Below are positions 1 to 11,997 of a stretch of 64,000 nt of DNA, piece after piece (the first letter of the stretch is position 1; the number at the start of each line of letters is the position of its first letter). The notes below the pieces were generated by a model. The model worked only from the letters and a program-made list of their open reading frames with translations. It ran no database searches and was not told where the DNA came from. Source of the DNA: Capillidium heterosporum (Eukaryota; Entomophthoromycota; Entomophthoromycetes; Entomophthorales; Capillidiaceae); NCBI GenBank assembly GCA_016630905.1, contig WBMQ01000003.1, positions 558,001 to 622,000 on the forward strand, read 5' to 3'. Position numbers and translations under genes: made by a program.

Positions 1-816
1 CTTGGTACTGCTTTGTTTGGAATTACTCTTGATGGGACACTTACCGATATTGTAGGCATTGGAAGCACAGTAAAAGCAAAGATTGTTGACTTTACGCCTT
101 TGAATCTCCTCCTGAGACAACTTAGTTCGAGTTTCTGGGAATCTTAAAGGGACTTTAGGCCTAGTTCTCTCAGGAATGGCAGTATGGCTATGTTTAAAGG
201 CACTACCTTCCTGCAAGGTTTTAGCACCTACAGTAGTATTAATTTCATCAACTGAATTCAACACTTCTTGAGTTTTGGTTAGACCTTCTACCTGTTGTTC
301 TATGACGGAGATCGACAGGTTCTGGATAACTTGAGTAGGGACAGTCATTGGCAGGATATTGGCGTGGTAAAGGCATATTCCTAGGACACTACATCCAGGG
401 AGCAGGGTCGGCAGAACCAGAGCATTAGGATGGACTGGTATGGAATCTATTAGAGATCTTGACAAACTGTAAGGTCCAGAGAGATATCGCCGAATCCAAC
501 TAATGATAGCATCATATTGCAAGCTAATGACGTGGTAGGTCAGAAAAACGAAGCTAAAACCTACCACTCCATTAAGGATAAAGGTTTGAACTCTCCGGAT
601 GGCGGAACGGATAGCCAGATAAAGAAGATATACCATGAGGAGTACCCACACGATAGTAGTCAAGTCCCAGGTCCAGGATAGGATTGAGGAAATGTATTAA
701 GACTTTGGCACGGATTGGGACTGGGTAGGAGGGGGCCTACTGAGTGGTAGTTGAGCAGCAGCTGGTTCTGTGGTACTAGAGCTAATGGTAGGAGTTGGCT
801 CGAAAGGGTTGATCAT
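1..816 (-). mobile_element. Gag-like fragment of a Ty3-like LTR retroelement, cut by the window edge
   Basis: Minus-strand reading runs off the left edge of the window. Near the edge it has a basic, Glu/Gln/Arg-rich stretch followed by a zinc-knuckle-like Cys box (about 37-78), the arrangement typical of Ty3-type Gag. A Pro/Ser/Thr-rich segment lies nearer 816. The element looks broken, with about one or two interruptions in what is visible. Pol, if any, would lie outside the window. Family assignment rests on the knuckle and its flank only and is tentative; age cannot be judged without the second LTR. Confidence 0.45.
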
Positions 817-1098
817 ATTAATGATATTAATCGCCCAAGGAGGTGAGATCTGAGGGTGGTGAGGATCATTAATAAGTAATAAGAGATTTGGAGGACAAGG
901 GAACTAGATCACATAGTAATACTATGCTGAAAAATAATATATGAGTAAAGGGCAAGACTTTATTCCGAGACTAAGAATGAAATCAAACTGCTAGGAACAA
1001 GGGATGAGTAACAGCTAAGAGTAGCGAGGTGGAACTTTATTAAGATGCAGGCTTTTGGTAATCACCAAAGGGTTTAAATATCCCTTTGGTACCTTGGT

Positions 1099-1444
1099 TG
1101 TAATTACACTAGAGAGACTGGGTTTTCATCTGCAATTAGCTACACTATATATTAATTGAGTGTTTACCAAGTTTAGCTAGAAATATCAGTGATGCTGCTA
1201 ACTACTACTGATGCGTTTTCCATTGTTGGAAGGTGTGGATCAGCTAATGTGCTGCTAATCGTTGGAATTCCTAGGTTATGGTCATGTCTAAGAAAATAAT
1301 AAAGGTAATAAAAATATTTGATATGTAAAATATATTTATAACCAAGATAGTTACGAATTAAGGATAAAAAATATAACGAAAAGGAATCAAAAAGGAAAAT
1401 AGGCCTATGGTATAATAGGAATTGTAATGACCAAGGTTGTTACA
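1099..1444 (-). repeat. candidate LTR of the adjacent retroelement
   Basis: On the minus strand this segment begins TGTAACAACC and ends TTGTAATTACA, the TG...CA ends with short inverted repeats usual for Ty3-type LTRs. It lies on the 5' side of the Gag-like fragment, as a 5' LTR should. The partner LTR is not in the window and no primer-binding site was convincingly found, so the boundaries are a proposal. Confidence 0.35.
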
Positions 1445-3428
1445 ATAGATATATTTATCTGAAAGTAGCTTTTGTTAAAATCAATTTTGAAGCAGCCGCA
1501 TATCTCGACTTTTTAAATGGAACCCCGATAGTTATTTTAAAATATATCAGCGGATATACTATAAGCCATCAATAGTGAAGCATGTATATGCTTAAAATAT
1601 GCTCAACTATTTTAAATAGAAAACTTATCTATACCAATAAACAATATATTTTTTACAATTTAAGCATCAAATCCATTTGTTAACTTGCTTAGTGATACTA
1701 AAAATTAATACGACTCTCTTACCAACACCGATATCATTTTCCAAAAGTCGTTCCTACTACTTAAATCCTCATCATCACCTTTACTGCACTTTGCAATGAT
1801 TATCAAAAACCCATGCGTTTGAACTTTTTCCAATCCCATTTTAATAGTCTAAGGATGGTGTTAACATACCTGGATAGAAAACTTATATAAAGAAAAGTTA
1901 AAGAGTCACCATTTTGTTTTAGTAACAGGTTCTTTATAGTTTCAGTAGTAAATTTAAATCGGTTGATCGTACTGCTTTCAATAATTTACTAAAACTAAAT
2001 GAGAAGTGTGAAATGAATATCTAGGTAGTATAAACTAAAGCATTATACTCATATTGAATAACTTATCTTTGGATGGATTTCTTTGCGATACAATTGTATC
2101 CTATACAAGGTTGATAAACCTTGCAAAGTAAGTATGTTGCATTTTACTTTGGATTTCCCATTAGTGAAGGAACATCGCCGATAGGTAGGTTAGATAAGGT
2201 CCTTCCAAACTTATATTGGCAAGATATTATCTTTTCAAACTTCAATGCTTGGTCCTAGAAAGATTGATTGCCTTTCCTTATAAAGCTAGGCTTCAATGAA
2301 CGGTTCATACTATCTGAAGCGGACCTTAAATGTTCGCTACAACACTTAGTATTTTTAAAATAGTATCTAACTCCTGGCTGATCAAGAGTTATATATTTGA
2401 TTTCGCTATCTATTTTATTAATAGAAGTTGATAGGTAACCATATTTACCCACCTATATATTTACTCGATAAAGAGACTTTTTGGCAGCTTTGTTGTGGTA
2501 GTTGCTGCTTTTAGTAGTAGGTTAGAATTCGAAGTGGAAGCATCTTTTGTATTTCTTACATTGTAGATAGACGAGATATAATCTTAAAACAAGAGTTGAA
2601 GTCTAGGATGGTATTCATATATGAAACCAAGCTATTAGACCCGTTTAAATTCAAAAGCTGATTGGTTCGATGTATTATCAAAGTATCTTATACGTTTATC
2701 TTTGAACTACTGTAAAAACAATTGAAATTAATGACTTATCTATGAAGTAAGCAGGTATTTTATTTCGAATATTTGGGATTTGGAATGTATAAAGACGAAA
2801 AATGGACATTGACCACGTAACAAAAAGAACTAAAGCGCAGAAAAGTCTTTTTACATCAGTGTATACAGCTTTTATCATAAATGGTCTTAATTTTAGTGGG
2901 ATGTACATTTTTAACGAAAAGGTATTGAAATAATAGAGTAACTATGAGAATTGGAGCACTTCCAACTCGCACCACTTGAACTTTGATAGCTCTGAAAACC
3001 ACCTTTACCCATAGTGCTATTTTGAGAAATATATATGAAGTACATGAACGATAGTAAATCTAGTTCAAAAGTTTGGTTTCGATAAGTAGTTGAATCAAGG
3101 CACCTATTTCAGTCACTAGTAAAACCAACTTACCCTAGGATTCAACCTTTTAGGCTCAAATTTTTATACTGGCCTATACTAATGTGTAACCTACTTTCAA
3201 GTTGAATTCCATAACCTTCATATTATAATAAGCTTGGCTTTCAAAGTTGATGATAGGTAAAAATCGTAAAGCTGACCTCGATAACCCAGACTTTAGCCTC
3301 AATAAAACTAAGCCAATCAATTGAGTCAAAGGAAGGTGTGATGTAAACCTATAAATTGAAACGAAAAGTTTTCCATCTCAACACAAGAAATAGCAGCTTT
3401 ACTTTTCAAATAGCAACTTTTATACTAA
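1445..3428. other. AT-rich intergenic stretch
   Basis: Only short open frames without recognisable protein character. No gene, repeat or RNA seen. Confidence 0.5.
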
Positions 3429-4160
3429 ATGGCAACACAAACACCCAACGTCCTATTCGTATGTTTAGGTATACACCTTTACTTAATATATAGTTTTCAA
3501 ATTGGATATACTGATGATTATAAAAAACAGGAAATATATGCCGGTCTCCCATGGCCGAAGCTGTCTTCAAACATACCTACGAAACTGAATTTAGTCATGT
3601 CAAGTTGGGTAAAATCGATTCATGTGCCACTTCAGCTTATCATGTACTATTTCCAGACTTTTTATGTGTTTTAATCAACTAATTTTACAGATTGGTAGTC
3701 CACCTGATGTCCGTTCAGTAAAGAAGTGTAATGAAAATGGGGTAAAAGTCCAACATGTTGGTAGACAGGTAAATTTACAAACTTCGACATAGTTTCATCT
3801 CTCAATTATTCTCTACAATTTCTTTACTAACTTCTTTTTAACCAAGTTATCAGCTCTAGATTTCCAAACCTTCGACTACATACTAGGTATGGACGAACAG
3901 AACATCGACAACATAAAGAAGTTGCTGACTCAAACTAAAGTCGAAACTAAAGCTAAAAGTATTAGCTTTTCTTGCTAGATATACTAAACTTATTTCTTTT
4001 TAAAAAATTAGTTGGCTTGTTTGGAGATTATGATCCCCAAGGTAACCGTATCATCAAGGACCCTTACTACGGTGGGGAACAAGGTTTTGAAGTCAATTTC
4101 CAGCAAGTAACGAGAGCTTCCAGAGCTCTTCTGGAAGAGATTGCAAAGAGTCAGAGTTAA
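3429..4160 (+). CDS. low-molecular-weight protein tyrosine phosphatase
   Basis: Five exons: 3429-3468, 3531-3643, 3691-3768, 3847-3958 and 4012-4160 give 163 residues, close to the usual 155-165. All four introns (52-78 nt) have GT...AG ends and joining them keeps one frame. The N-terminus carries the P-loop VCLGNICRSP, so the CX5R nucleophile is Cys12 and Arg18. The C-terminal part has DYDP, which supplies the general-acid Asp in this family, and a Gly-Tyr-rich end (DPYYGGEQGF) that is also conserved. It should be a cytosolic enzyme removing phosphate from phosphotyrosine or small phosphomonoesters. No close neighbour suggests a pathway. The family call is firm; the physiological substrate is unknown. 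Confidence 0.93.
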
Positions 4161-5017
4161 ATTTTATCAAGGTTATATAGCAGGTAGGTGGTTCAATAAA
4201 CTTTTCATGCATAGGTTGTAAAGGCTGAGGTTTAAAATTAGCTTTGTTATGATAAGATTAGGTGATGTGATAAATATATAAGCAATTGGATAATGTAACA
4301 GATGGAAGGTAAGTTCGTCGAATCAAGAAATTAATATGGTGTAGAATAAACTTTTACTTGGTAACATTTTCGTTGAACTTTGTTTAGATACATGGGCAAT
4401 ATTCAGCCCTCCAACGAAATAATATATCAAATTAGTAAAATGCATCTTCAATTGACATAGCTCGTAACTTGAATTTATGAACTTTTATCACATCAAATGC
4501 GTCTACTGCGCCTCCACTTTTGCTATCCCACTTTAATATATTTTACTTACTACTAATCCATACCTTTTAATTAGCTTCAACGCTCACTTCAGTTGGTATT
4601 TACTTCTATACCGACGCCTAATACCCACTACGAATAAGCTTTGTCACTAGCGATCGAAAATTCCTATAATCTTCTAATCCTTTATCATACTAAAGGCAGT
4701 TAGGATTTATATTTTCTTTTATATAGAGATAGTTCATAATATACATCTAGAGTTGATGTAAATAGATCTAAACTATCAAAGTTAAGGTGATTTTATTGGA
4801 AGCTAAGTTTCCCTTTGAAAGTTTTGATTGGATAGTATAGCAGATATAGAAGACATAGGTTGGTGGTACTTTTTGTCCAAGTCATTCTTTATAATTATTA
4901 TCCAAGCTATAGCTACCATCAATTTATATAATACAAACTTAAGCAGTACAAAAACATCAATAAAGGCTATCTTATTAAAAACTCAAAGCAACAATTTATT
5001 AGACCGAACTATTCCAT
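4161..5017. other. intergenic, nothing recognised
   Basis: AT-rich. A short open frame near 4828-5034 has no ATG and no family signature. Confidence 0.5.
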
Positions 5018-6727
5018 TTAAGCATACTTGGTAACATAGCCTTTAGTAGGGCAGGTAGTCAAAGTGTGAGTCTGAGTCTTAGTGACGGTAAAGGGATTAG
5101 TTACAGTCAGGGTAGCCTGAGGTTTGCACTCACTAAACTTGGTCTCAGTAGAAGTAATCGAACTGGTTTGGGTAGTAGTCTCAGTTACTCCAAGGGTTTG
5201 AGTTTGGGTCAAGGTGGTAGGTACTGAGACGGTGGCAGTTACAGTTTGGATGCTGGTCTGCTGCTCGGTCTTGGTAATTGGCACGGTCAAAGTAGTTTGC
5301 TCCAACTTAGTTTGAGTCAAAGTAACGGGGTAGCTAACTGATTGAGTCAAAGTCTCCGACTTGGTGACGGTTTGGATATCAGTGTGGGTGACTGGGACAG
5401 TAATGATATTGGTCTGAGTTTGGATGTTGGTTACGGTAGCAGTAGTGGGGACAGTGACCAGAGAGGTGATGGTTTCCGATTGGGTCTGGGTAGTATACTG
5501 GGTAGTAGGTACCGAGACGACAACGGTCTTAGTTTCAGTCTGTTTCTCGGTCTTGGTAACTGGAACGGTTACCTGCGAGGTAACTTGGGTGGTCTGGGTC
5601 TTAGTAAGGGTGACAGGTTTAGTTTCAGTAGTGGTCAAGGTTTTGGTCTTGGTAACTGTCTTGGTGGAGGTCGACTTGACGTTGGTGTAGTCGGTCTTGA
5701 CAAAGGTGTAGGGCTTAGTTACAGTCTCCTTGACAGTCTTGGTGTTGGTGTGAGTCTTGGTAGTGGTTACGGGGACGGTAATGGTGGTGGATTTGGTTTC
5801 ACTCTTGGTAACGGTAACTGGGACGGTGGCGGTGGTCTTGCTGGTGACAGTCTGGGTCAGGGTGATGGGGTTTGAGACGGTAATTAGAGAAGTCAAGGTC
5901 TCCAACTTGGTTTCGGTTTGACGTTCGGTCGTAGTAACAGGGACGTTTACAGTTGCAGTTGCGGTCTTGGATTCGGTGACTAGGCTGGTAGCGGTCTCCG
6001 ATTTGGTCTCAGTCTTGGTTTCGGTCAAGGTGAGGGGTAAAGTAACCGTCTCCTTGACAGTCTCGGTCTTGTAGTCGGTGGTGGGGGTTGTTACGGTGAC
6101 TGAGAGAGTAGTGGTCTCCGGCTTAGTTTCGGTGGTGGGGAGGGTGAGGGTAGCGGATTCAGTTAAAGTCTCCTTGACGGTCTGGATATTGGTCTCGGTT
6201 GCAGTGGTGGGGATAGTAACGGTAGAAGTTTCGGTCTTAGTTTCGGTCTTCAACTCAGTCTTGGTCTCTGGTTTAGTTTCAGTCTTCACTTCAGTAACCG
6301 TTTCCTGCTTGGTCTCGGTTTTGGTATCAGTCACGGTGGCCTGATTAGTGACAGTCTCCTTCACAGTTTGAGTGTTAAACTGAGTGGTGGTGGTGGGTAC
6401 GGTGACAATTGAAGTTTTAGTGGTAGGCTTCTCGACGGTGACCGAAGCAGTTTCGGTCCACCAGTAGTCAGTTTTGGTAATAGTTTTAGTCTGGGTCAAA
6501 CTCAAGGTTTCGGTGGCAGATTTGGTGGTCGTCTGTGTATTAGTAAGAGTGGTAGTGGTAGGCACGGTGTTGGTAGTTACTTTGGTGGTGGTCTGGGTGA
6601 CAGTTACCGTCTTGGATACGGTAGGGCACCACCAGTCGTGTGGGATTCCAGCTACGTTGGCACTGACGTTCAAGGCCGACAACAAAGTGACGGTTATTAG
6701 GGAAAGTTTGGATATTTTTGGCTGCAT
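5018..6727 (-). CDS. secreted Thr-rich repeat protein, gene 1
   Basis: A single 569-residue frame from an ATG at 6727. Residues 1-23 look like a signal peptide, followed by a short Trp/Cys patch (DWWCP) and then about 530 residues of degenerate repeats rich in Thr, Val, Glu and Lys, in which every second residue is often Thr (TVT, TET, TKT). Near the C-terminus there are two Cys and the ending KGYVTK. No membrane span or GPI signal is seen. The pattern suits a heavily O-glycosylated or beta-strand-forming surface or extracellular protein, but no catalytic domain is visible and the function is unknown. Residues from about 72 onward match gene 3 at 11998-13713 exactly wherever compared; only the N-terminus and the last two residues differ. 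Confidence 0.8.
   Translation of the reverse strand: MQPKISKLSLITVTLLSALNVSANVAGIPHDWWCPTVSKTVTVTQTTTKVTTNTVPTTTTLTNTQTTTKSATETLSLTQTKTITKTDYWWTETASVTVEKPTTKTSIVTVPTTTTQFNTQTVKETVTNQATVTDTKTETKQETVTEVKTETKPETKTELKTETKTETSTVTIPTTATETNIQTVKETLTESATLTLPTTETKPETTTLSVTVTTPTTDYKTETVKETVTLPLTLTETKTETKSETATSLVTESKTATATVNVPVTTTERQTETKLETLTSLITVSNPITLTQTVTSKTTATVPVTVTKSETKSTTITVPVTTTKTHTNTKTVKETVTKPYTFVKTDYTNVKSTSTKTVTKTKTLTTTETKPVTLTKTQTTQVTSQVTVPVTKTEKQTETKTVVVSVPTTQYTTQTQSETITSLVTVPTTATVTNIQTQTNIITVPVTHTDIQTVTKSETLTQSVSYPVTLTQTKLEQTTLTVPITKTEQQTSIQTVTATVSVPTTLTQTQTLGVTETTTQTSSITSTETKFSECKPQATLTVTNPFTVTKTQTHTLTTCPTKGYVTKYA
5028..6514 (-). repeat. 1,487-bp inverted repeat, left arm
   Basis: Reverse complement of 12217-13703. 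Every stretch compared base by base was identical, the two predicted proteins agree over about 495 residues, and the antisense open frames are also the same. The arm lies wholly inside the coding sequence of gene 1 and ends a few bases before its stop codon. Outside the arms the two genes diverge at once. Confidence 0.93.
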
Positions 6728-7983
6728 CGTTCGTACCGCTGATCAATTGTGCCGAACTTGGGTATATTAATTAAAGTATTAAAGTTATAAAACCAAAGTA
6801 TAAACTTTTGTAAGGGAAGGACAAGGTGCTGTTTAAATAATTAGGATTGAAATTTTTGTAGGGCAGCTTGAAGGTTTTGATAGTTTGTCGGTATAATAGT
6901 TTAAATTCCCATCGTTGGAACTTATTATTCCACTGCAACTAGACCTTCTGCCTCAAAAAGCATTATTTACTGCTGCACAATCTAGAATGCACTTGTACTG
7001 TGACCTACTTTGTTCCAATTCATTCTAGAAATAGAATTAAAAGTTAGGGAATATGGGAGGGTCGGCTGATGGTGCCTCTAAACTTTTTCGAACTTTGGGT
7101 ACAGGAATTCGGAAATCAGCGAAATTCAAAATCTGAGGATTTCGCTTCCAGCTTGAAATCGTTAGTAACGATAAGAAGTTCTTATAGAAGAACACATGTA
7201 TCAGCCTCAATATTTGTATATCAAGCGGTATTCCGTCGTACTACAGCCAATAGCCTTTAAAAATCGACTTTATGGTTAAAGTAATGAATACAACTAATCG
7301 TCTGATTCAGGACTACCAGGAGCATCCTTTCTTTGTAGACATCTGACTTGACAAAGAACTCAACAAGATTTTACAATGTGCCGACCCTATGGCAAATTCA
7401 AGGGATATAAAGTTTAAACCTTGTATCGAATGGAGATATATAGATTATACTGTTTAGTAAATAGCTTGTTTAAGTTAGGCTATTATCCTCATGTATGGAT
7501 GTCGGTTTTTTAATCTATTGGAGTGGAGAAACTTGAAGGTACTACATTCCTTTGCTTTGAAAGCAGAATATACAGACATGTATACGTCCACTTTTCTTGA
7601 GGAGATACAGCATCCATAGCTTTATTTTCAAGATGTATGCTACATCATTAAATATCGCTCGAGAAATTTACATTTACCTTTTATGTTTATACTAAAAGTA
7701 GATCCGCTGCAATGTTTATCGATCGAATGCATCATCAACTCCAACTTTTAATTCTTCAGACATGCATTGCATATCGAGTTTTATGAAAACTAATTGAGAT
7801 GGAAAAGTTGCATGCATCCCAATCAAAAATACGAATTATTGTAAAATAAAAAATATTTAAATATTAGATACTAAATTCATAAATACATGTAGCTAATATA
7901 TACAAAAATCAATGGAAAACATAATAACTTGAACAAATCTTTATTATCCTCAGAATTGAGCTAAAACTGGACCACAAATTAAC
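6728..7983. other. intergenic between Thr-rich genes 1 and 2
   Basis: Holds the promoter of gene 1 and the 3' flank of gene 2. A 63-codon frame at 7069-7260 has no recognisable features. Nothing else seen. Confidence 0.5.
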
Positions 7984-10141
7984 TTAGGGTCTAGCGGTAG
8001 GGTAACCCTGGTGAGCCGAGGAGGAACTAGGCTTCTGGACTACGTAACCCTGATGGGTGGAGGATGAGCTAGGTTTGTTGACGGGGTAGCCCTGGTTGAC
8101 AGAGGAGGAAGAAGCTGCTGAGGAGGAGCTAGGCTTCTTAGTAGGATAACCCTGGTAAATTGATGAGGAAGAAACTACCGAGGAGCTAGCCTTGCTAGTG
8201 GGGTAAGCGGGGCTAGAAACAGTGGTAGAGGCTACTGAAGAACTAGGTTTCTTGGTAGGGTAGCCCTGGTTAGCCGAGGTTGAAGAAACTACTGAAGAGC
8301 TAATCTTACTGGTGGGGTAAGTGGGGCTAGATATAGTAGTGGAGGCTACTGAGGAGCTGGGCTTCTTGGTAGGATAACCTTGGTTAGCCGATGAAGAAGT
8401 GATTACAGAGGTGGAGCTAGGCTTGGAGGTAGGGTAAGTCAGGCTCGACACGGTACAGCTTTCGATGTAGGTGGTTGTAGCCTTAGTCTCGGTAACTGGG
8501 TAGCTGATGGTGACGGTAGCATCCTTAGAGCACTCCTTAGTTTGAGTTAGGGTTAAAGTGGTAGGTACGAAGGTAGTTGCAGTCAAAGTGGTAGCCTGAG
8601 TCTTAGTTTCGACTTCGGTCTTGGTTACTGGCTCCAAAGAAGTTTGAGTCAATTGACTGGTTACAACTTCGGTCTGAGTCGAGGTAACTTCCTCAGTCTT
8701 GGATTCTACCGAGGTGGTAACTTCAGTAACGGGGACTTGGACCGACTCGGTCTTAGTTTCAGTCTGAGTCTGAGTAGCGTAGGAAGTCAAAGTTTCCGAA
8801 ACAGTGACCGAGTTGTCAAAGGTAGTAGTTTCGACCTGAGTCAAAGTAGTAGGAACTACGACAGAGGAAACCACGGTTTCAGACTTAGGTTTCCAGCTTA
8901 GTTTCGGTGGTGGGAACTTGAACGGTATCATTCTTAGTTTCAGTCAGGACTTCAGTGGTGGTAGTAGATTGAGTAATTGAGTCAGTCTTGACATCGGTCT
9001 TCACTTCAGTAGTAGTAGTGGGCTTGGTAACTAAGCTTGTCAAGTCCTTGGTCTTGGTTTCGGTCGTGGTGACATGGACTGGGATGGTAAAGGTCACGGT
9101 CTTGGTCTCGTAGACAGGAGAGTGCACTGTGCTGTGCTTGGTGATGTATTGGGTGCTGGTGGTGGTAGCGGTTACTGGCTTAGAACTGGTCAAGGTGACG
9201 GTGTTGGTGAGTGGCGAAGTGTAGCTTTGAGTGACGGTTACCGATTCAACGTTGGTCAAAGTGAAGGTAGTAGTGGTAGGCACGGTTACAGTATTTTCAA
9301 GGGTGGTCGACTTGATTTCAGTGACGTGCTCGGTGGCGGTGACAGGTACAGTCAAGGTCTCGGTCAAGGTGATGTTTTCGGTGACCTGGCTGGTAATAGT
9401 AGCTACTTCAGTCTCCTGCTTGGTTTCAGTTAAAGTGGTAGACGCCGTGACTGTCTCCTTTGCGGTTTCAGTCTTAACTTCGGTGGTCGTAGTTGGAACA
9501 GTTAAGGTGAAAGTCTCAGTATCGATCTTAGTTTCATACTTGGTATCAGTGACGGTAGCGGTTTGAGTAACAGTCTCCTTCTGAGTCTCAGTGTTGGTCA
9601 AGGTCAAGGTAGTGGGCTCAGTGACCGACAAGTTTTCAGTCTTGGTTTCGGTGTGGACGTTGGTTACAGTGTCGGTCTTGGTTTCAGTGACGACATCGGT
9701 GACCGTGTTTGACTTGGTCTCGTACTTGGTGTCAGTTACGGTGACAGAGGCAGTGACGGTTTCCTTGGCAGTCTCGGTCTTAACCTCAGTAGTTGTGGTG
9801 GGAACGTAGACCGAAGTCAACTCAGTGGTAGGCTTGGTTAAGGTTATGGTTGCAGTGACTGAGGTTTTGGGCTTAGTTATGGTCAAGGTCTTGCTATCGA
9901 CATCAGTCTTAGTGAAGGTAGTGTACTTTGTCTCAGTGTTGGTGTTGGTTTTAGTCTTAGTCTCAACTTTGGTTTCAGTGCTGAGCTCAGTCTGGGTGTA
10001 AGTTTTGGTTAGGGTTACCGTCTTGGTGGTGCAGGTATCCCACGTATCAGCCCCGGGGACCAGGTTTTGCAAGTTGAGGTCCAAGGCCAAGGTCGAGGAA
10101 CTCAACGATAGGATGTAGAGTAGGGTGATCTTCTTGAGCAT
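7984..10141 (-). CDS. secreted Thr-rich repeat protein, gene 2, with one frame break
   Basis: Two overlapping minus-strand frames form one gene of about 718 codons. The first (10141-8885, 418 aa) starts with a signal peptide (residues 1-19), then a WDTC patch and Thr/Val/Glu/Lys repeats like genes 1 and 3. The second (to 7984) carries on the same composition in the next frame and ends in a Ser-rich region built on GYPTKKPSSS repeats. The switch needs one base to be skipped close to the TAA at 8885. No GT...AG intron of reasonable length explains it. It is either a one-base insertion error, a young pseudogene or a +1 shift. A TATA-like box lies at 10222-10229. Surface or matrix role inferred; no enzyme domain. 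Confidence 0.65.
7987..8436 (-). repeat. tandem protein-coding repeats in the C-terminus of gene 2
   Basis: About four imperfect copies of a unit near 38 codons (114 bp). Each holds QGYPTKKPSSS followed in the longer copies by SPxYPTSK; the last copies are shortened to about 13 codons. Such Ser/Pro/Tyr repeats are common in fungal cell-wall stalks and tend to change in number between strains. Confidence 0.85.
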
Positions 10142-10221
10142 TTATTAGTTGGTAGTATTTGTAAAATATTAATTAGAACTAAAGAACAGCAAACTTCAGC
10201 TCTGTTCAAAAGCAAATTTGA

Positions 10222-10229
10222 TTTTTATA
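10222..10229 (-). promoter_or_regulatory. TATA box of Thr-rich gene 2
   Basis: TATAAAAA on the minus strand, about 80 bp upstream of the ATG at 10141. Confidence 0.5.
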
Positions 10230-11891
10230 TCTAGGGAGGTCTAGCTTCAACTTCTGATCAACTAATTTGGAAGTCAATATTTCACCGATAACTCAAAACC
10301 ATCCTAAACTATTCCCTTTGAATCTGGTTACTTTAGTCAGTACCAGGTCTATAAAAAATTCTCGAAGCACCTTCTGAATAAATAGTTCTCAAGGAACAAA
10401 GTATGCTTTCTTGAAATTGAACTTGATAACCTGTGATGTGTTAGCCGTAGAAAATGTACCTTTCACCCTGTCGGTTTTAAAATTTGATATGAAGACGACA
10501 TACTATATGAATACTACACAAGTATGTTTCATCATAGTTATTCTACAGCTTCATTAAATAAATGGAGATAAAGCTATACGAATATTTACCTTTGAGGCTT
10601 TGATTTTCTAAAGCAATAGCGAGGTATAGGCGTGTCTTTATAATGTCCTCAGTATTTAAGATTATCTGTTAATTGAGCAGTAAATCCAATCTGATGCCCA
10701 TATAGAGCTTACACAAAAATAAAAGACAAAACGAGTATCCACATGGAACTCAGATTTTAAAGTGCTCAGTTATATTTGGTTTATTTTAAAAATTTTCTTG
10801 AGATCTGTTGTAGGATTTTATTGTGATAGTACTTAGATTTTCATACATCTATATTTTACTATAGGCATTAGATATGTACACTAAGTTAAGGAGCCACTTG
10901 TATACATCTTCGAAAGCATCATTCATTATTTTTATGGCTAAAAGGAAATGAAGGAGCTCCAAGGATATATATTCTTAAATATTTAATCCGGTATGTATAT
11001 AGGAAGGAACACTTAATTAAGACTGATTGTATACTATTGTTATCTTATTTAAATATCTCATTAACCCTAATATATTATAAAGATGTTCTTACAGCTGAAT
11101 TTAGATACTACATTTGTAACATAAAGACCATATTTACAAAGCTTGATATAGATGTAGTCGAAATCGCTTTATTTAAAAAAAGTTACCATATATATGGTTT
11201 ATCCATTTACCAAAAATGAAGGTATACAGATTAGAAGGATATAAATATCTAGGATAGGTATACGGACTAGCCAATGAAGCTGAGCTAGATGTTTCCAAAT
11301 ATTTGATACTACAGAAGTAACTGATGGTTACGTACACTTGCGGATCAGTAAGTTTACCCTTATTCCCTAAAGCAGTTTGATATTACTGGACTAAGGCTTT
11401 ACTTTTTGTATGGCGGGGAGGATAGGAGACATGTATTAGTCATAATTCATTGATATTTTAAAGATAGCAAAGCGATATTCCTGTTGAATCCTCAAATTTC
11501 GGGATAAAGGTCTATATATGTGATTCAATAAATTTTAAATACAGGAAGTTGTATAAAAATGGCTTTATATGATACTGTTAAGTTAGTAGTGTATTTTTAT
11601 GTTAAGTTTTCAGATATATGAAGGCTGAACGATAAATACCTTAAGGCATTTTGATTTTCTATAAATAACCACAAATTAGTGTAAACTTCCATCTGTTTCT
11701 ATTGCCGATTTGGATTGGATACCTGTAAGAATTTTTTAAATATTTAGTAAGCTTGCAGTCTCAATTGAGATTTTCAAAGGAGTTCCAGCAACTTGAGAAT
11801 AAAGAATACTTGCGAAATCAAAGGTATCGGTGAAATATAAAGTTACCAAAATTGATTTAGGTAGATGAGAAGCTATGTCGATGGGGTACAG

Positions 11892-11900
11892 TATAAAAAG
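11892..11900 (+). promoter_or_regulatory. TATA box of Thr-rich gene 3
   Basis: TATAAAAAG about 100 bp upstream of the ATG at 11998. Gene 1 has no equally clear box, so the two near-identical genes appear to have different promoters. Confidence 0.5.
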
Positions 11901-11997
11901 TTTCAAACTACGGTTTCCACCCAGTTGAACAGCTTTACTATCTCTCCTAATTAACTCAGTTTTACTTTACCTAATTCAAGTTCGAAGATAAGGCACG

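Larger units (their letters stand above)
10142..11997. other. intergenic between Thr-rich genes 2 and 3
   Basis: Divergent promoter region: TATA-like boxes near 10222 (minus) and 11892 (plus). The rest is AT-rich with only one meaningless frame (11037-11219). Confidence 0.5.

Noticed and set aside
5342-6344. Long antisense open frames (177 and 88 codons) opposite the Thr-rich gene, mirrored at 12387-13389
   Set aside because: They arise from the Thr/Glu/Lys codon pattern read backwards, give Gly/Val-only proteins and have no signal or domain.
7069-7260. 63-codon plus frame between Thr-rich genes
   Set aside because: Length is expected by chance, no recognisable motif.
9074-9809. Plus-strand open frames opposite Thr-rich gene 2
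   Set aside because: Same compositional shadow effect; Val/Ser/Gly-only sequence.
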